Below are positions 62,721 through 64,000 of a stretch of DNA of 64,000 nucleotides, piece by piece (position 1 is the stretch's first letter; the number at the start of each line of letters is the position of its first letter). The translations under genes and the position numbers were made by a program. Location of the stretch: contig NZ_AP027732.1 in the NCBI RefSeq assembly GCF_030296615.1, positions 2,356,001 to 2,420,000 of the forward strand, in the 5' to 3' direction. The stretch is from Frondihabitans sucicola (GTDB taxonomy: Bacteria; Actinomycetota; Actinomycetes; Actinomycetales; Microbacteriaceae). The notes under the pieces were generated by a model. It made no database searches. It was not told the origin of the DNA and worked only from the letters and a program-made list of their open reading frames with translations.

Positions 62721-64000
62721 GTGGCTGACGCAGGAGACCAGACGATCGACAGCGGCGCTGCGGCGCCCGCGCACAGCCCCTACGCGCCGAGACACGCCAG
62801 GCGTCGACGGAAGCGCGTCCTGCCCTGGGTGGCCTTCGGGGTCGTCGCGATCCTGCTGATCGGTGGAGGCTACGGCTTCTACAACTATCAGCGCTTCGTC
62901 GGCGGGGTCACCAAGGTCGACGCGATTCCGGGCACTTCGGGTTCGGCCGCGCCGGCCGACGTCGACGGCAAGGCGCAGAACATCCTGCTCGTCGGCGACG
63001 ACCACCGGCCCGCCGGCGTCACCGCGGAGCAGATGGCCGAGCTCGGCACCACCGACGACGGCGGCAGCCAGAACACCGACACGATGATCGTCATGCACAT
63101 CGCCGGCGACGGGAAGACAGCGACGCTGATCTCGTTCCCGCGCGACTCGTACGTTCCCATCCCCGGGCACGGAAGCGACAAGCTCAACGCCGCGTTCTCT
63201 CTCGGCTCCGCGAACGGCGGGGGCGACGCCGGTGGGGCGCGCCTCCTGATCCAGACGATCCAGAACCTCTCCGGCCTCACGATCGACCACTACGTGCGCA
63301 TCTCGCTGCTCGGCTTCTATCAGCTCGTCAAGGCGCTCGGCCCCGTGAACGTCTGCTTGAACAACGCGGTACAGGATCGCTTCTCGGGTATCGACCTGCC
63401 GGCCGGCCCGTCGACCCTCGACGCCAAGCAGGCCCTCGCCTTCGTGCGGCAGCGCCACGGACTTCCGCGCGGCGATCTCGATCGCCAGGTGCGGCAGCAG
63501 TACTTCCTGACGACCGAGGCGCGGCAGATCGTCTCCGCCGGCACACTCCTCAACCCGGTGAAGCTCGGGAACGTCATCAAGGCCGTGTCGAACTCGATGC
63601 AGGCCGACTCGGGGCTCAACTTCCTCACGCTGGCCAACCAGCTCAAGAACCTCCGACCCGACGAGATCAAGTCCGCCACGATTCCGGTGACGGGCACGCC
63701 GACGATCACGGTCAACGGAGCACCCCTGTCGATCGTGTCGGTCGACACGGTCGGCATGCCCGCGTTCATCCAGGGCCTGGTCGGGCCCCCGCAGGCCTAC
63801 CTCGACGCCAAGGCCGCTCAGCCGGCGGCGACGACTGTCACCGTGGTCAACGGCAGCGGTGTCCAGGGGCTGCCGAGGCGGCGACCACGGCGCTGGCCGG
63901 CCTCGGCTTCACCACGGGCCCCGCAGGATCCACGGTCCAGACGACGCAGACGCTGGTCGAGTACCCCGCGGGTCAGGAAGCCGGCGCGAAAGCCGTCGCA
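62721..64000 (+). CDS. LCP-family cell-wall ligase with LytR_C domain (partial, frameshifted)
   Basis: The 3-prime end is outside the window. A basic cytosolic N-terminus (RHARRRRKRVLPW) and one membrane helix (VAFGVVAILLIGGGYGFYNY) precede the LCP catalytic domain: NILLVGDDHRP, TDTMIVMHIAGDG, TLISFPRDSYVPIPG, DHYVRISLLGFYQLV and FVRQRHGLPRGDLDRQVRQQ. These carry the conserved Asp and Arg residues that bind the polyprenyl-phosphate glycan donor. From about residue 370 a LytR_C domain begins (TVTVVNGSGVQG); one base is lost in the G4 run at 63866-63869, and repair continues AAEAATTALAGLGFTTGPAG. LCP enzymes attach glycopolymers to peptidoglycan outside the membrane. Confidence 0.9.
   Translation, partial: MADAGDQTIDSGAAAPAHSPYAPRHARRRRKRVLPWVAFGVVAILLIGGGYGFYNYQRFVGGVTKVDAIPGTSGSAAPADVDGKAQNILLVGDDHRPAGVTAEQMAELGTTDDGGSQNTDTMIVMHIAGDGKTATLISFPRDSYVPIPGHGSDKLNAAFSLGSANGGGDAGGARLLIQTIQNLSGLTIDHYVRISLLGFYQLVKALGPVNVCLNNAVQDRFSGIDLPAGPSTLDAKQALAFVRQRHGLPRGDLDRQVRQQYFLTTEARQIVSAGTLLNPVKLGNVIKAVSNSMQADSGLNFLTLANQLKNLRPDEIKSATIPVTGTPTITVNGAPLSIVSVDTVGMPAFIQGLVGPPQAYLDAKAAQPAATTVTVVNGSGVQGLPRRRPRRWPASASPRAPQDPRSRRRRRWSSTPRVRKPARKPS

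Noticed and set aside
28559-63869. Mass pseudogenisation of the T7SS and beta-oxidation genes
   Set aside because: Each break is a single-base loss, almost always in a G/C run, and every catalytic motif beyond the break is intact. Assembly error explains this better than decay.
1452-63930. The octamer as a KOPS- or Chi-type polar sequence
   Set aside because: Such sites are skewed to one strand of each replichore. Here the two orientations are nearly equal (31 and 37) within one 64-kb stretch.
1-64000. tRNA, rRNA, prophage or insertion sequence
   Set aside because: I looked for cloverleaf ends, CCA-type tails, transposase and integrase motifs and terminal inverted repeats and saw none that I could support.

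Overview
The window is GC-rich DNA (roughly 70% G+C by eye) with dense, often overlapping genes (ATGA/GTGA junctions) and many GTG/TTG starts. Its content (actinobacterial type VII secretion, LCP protein with LytR_C tail, CGNR zinc-finger protein, LigC plus PolDom, GH76, MerR/MarR/QsdR-type regulators) suggests an actinobacterium, most like Microbacteriaceae. I cannot fix the genus from sequence alone.

Layout. 1-4833: end of a molybdopterin oxidoreductase, two hydrolases, and a Nudix (NrtR-like) regulator divergent from an ADP-ribosylglycohydrolase, with twin operators between them. 4917-11134: a tight cluster of a carboxylate-amine ligase/ATP-grasp fusion, an asparagine-synthase-type amidotransferase and an S9 peptidase, likely making and turning over a small peptide. 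11172-13948: secreted GH76 alpha-mannanase and its GntR/LacI regulator. 14057-19254: EamA exporter, CGNR protein, a divergent MerR circuit with two mirrored 19-bp-spacer promoters, and GC-rich tandem repeats. 19475-21241: MarR repressor and FAD monooxygenase sharing dyad operators. 21391-28351: a low-GC HsdR_N-type endonuclease, unknown genes, a large TM0106-like nuclease-helicase and a membrane protein. 28559-44599: a type VII secretion locus: FHA/zinc-ribbon protein, small membrane protein, EccD, MinD-like protein, EccC and a second MinD-like ATPase on the minus strand; WXG100-like substrates, a large nuclease effector and its probable YezG-like immunity protein on the plus strand, followed by further accessory genes including a YezG-ART-like fusion. 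44609-51963: cell-wall hydrolase, DUF427, DoxX, SRPBCC, DNA ligase LigC with PolDom, patatin, lipoprotein. 51975-59656: a fatty-acyl/lactone-type beta-oxidation regulon (acyl-CoA ligase, thioesterase and TetR divergent from acyl-CoA dehydrogenase, thiolase, alcohol dehydrogenase, SDR and MaoC). 59754-64000: GH2 glycosidase, quinone oxidoreductase and an LCP protein cut by the window end.

Two window-wide observations matter. First, the octamer GATCCTGC/GCAGGATC occurs about 68 times where about 2 are expected, on both strands, forcing rare codons. Second, about 25 single-base deletions, nearly all in G or C runs, break otherwise well conserved genes, and I find no G or C run longer than five anywhere. 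This points to homopolymer errors in the assembly, so the broken genes are annotated here as single genes with the likely repaired frame.
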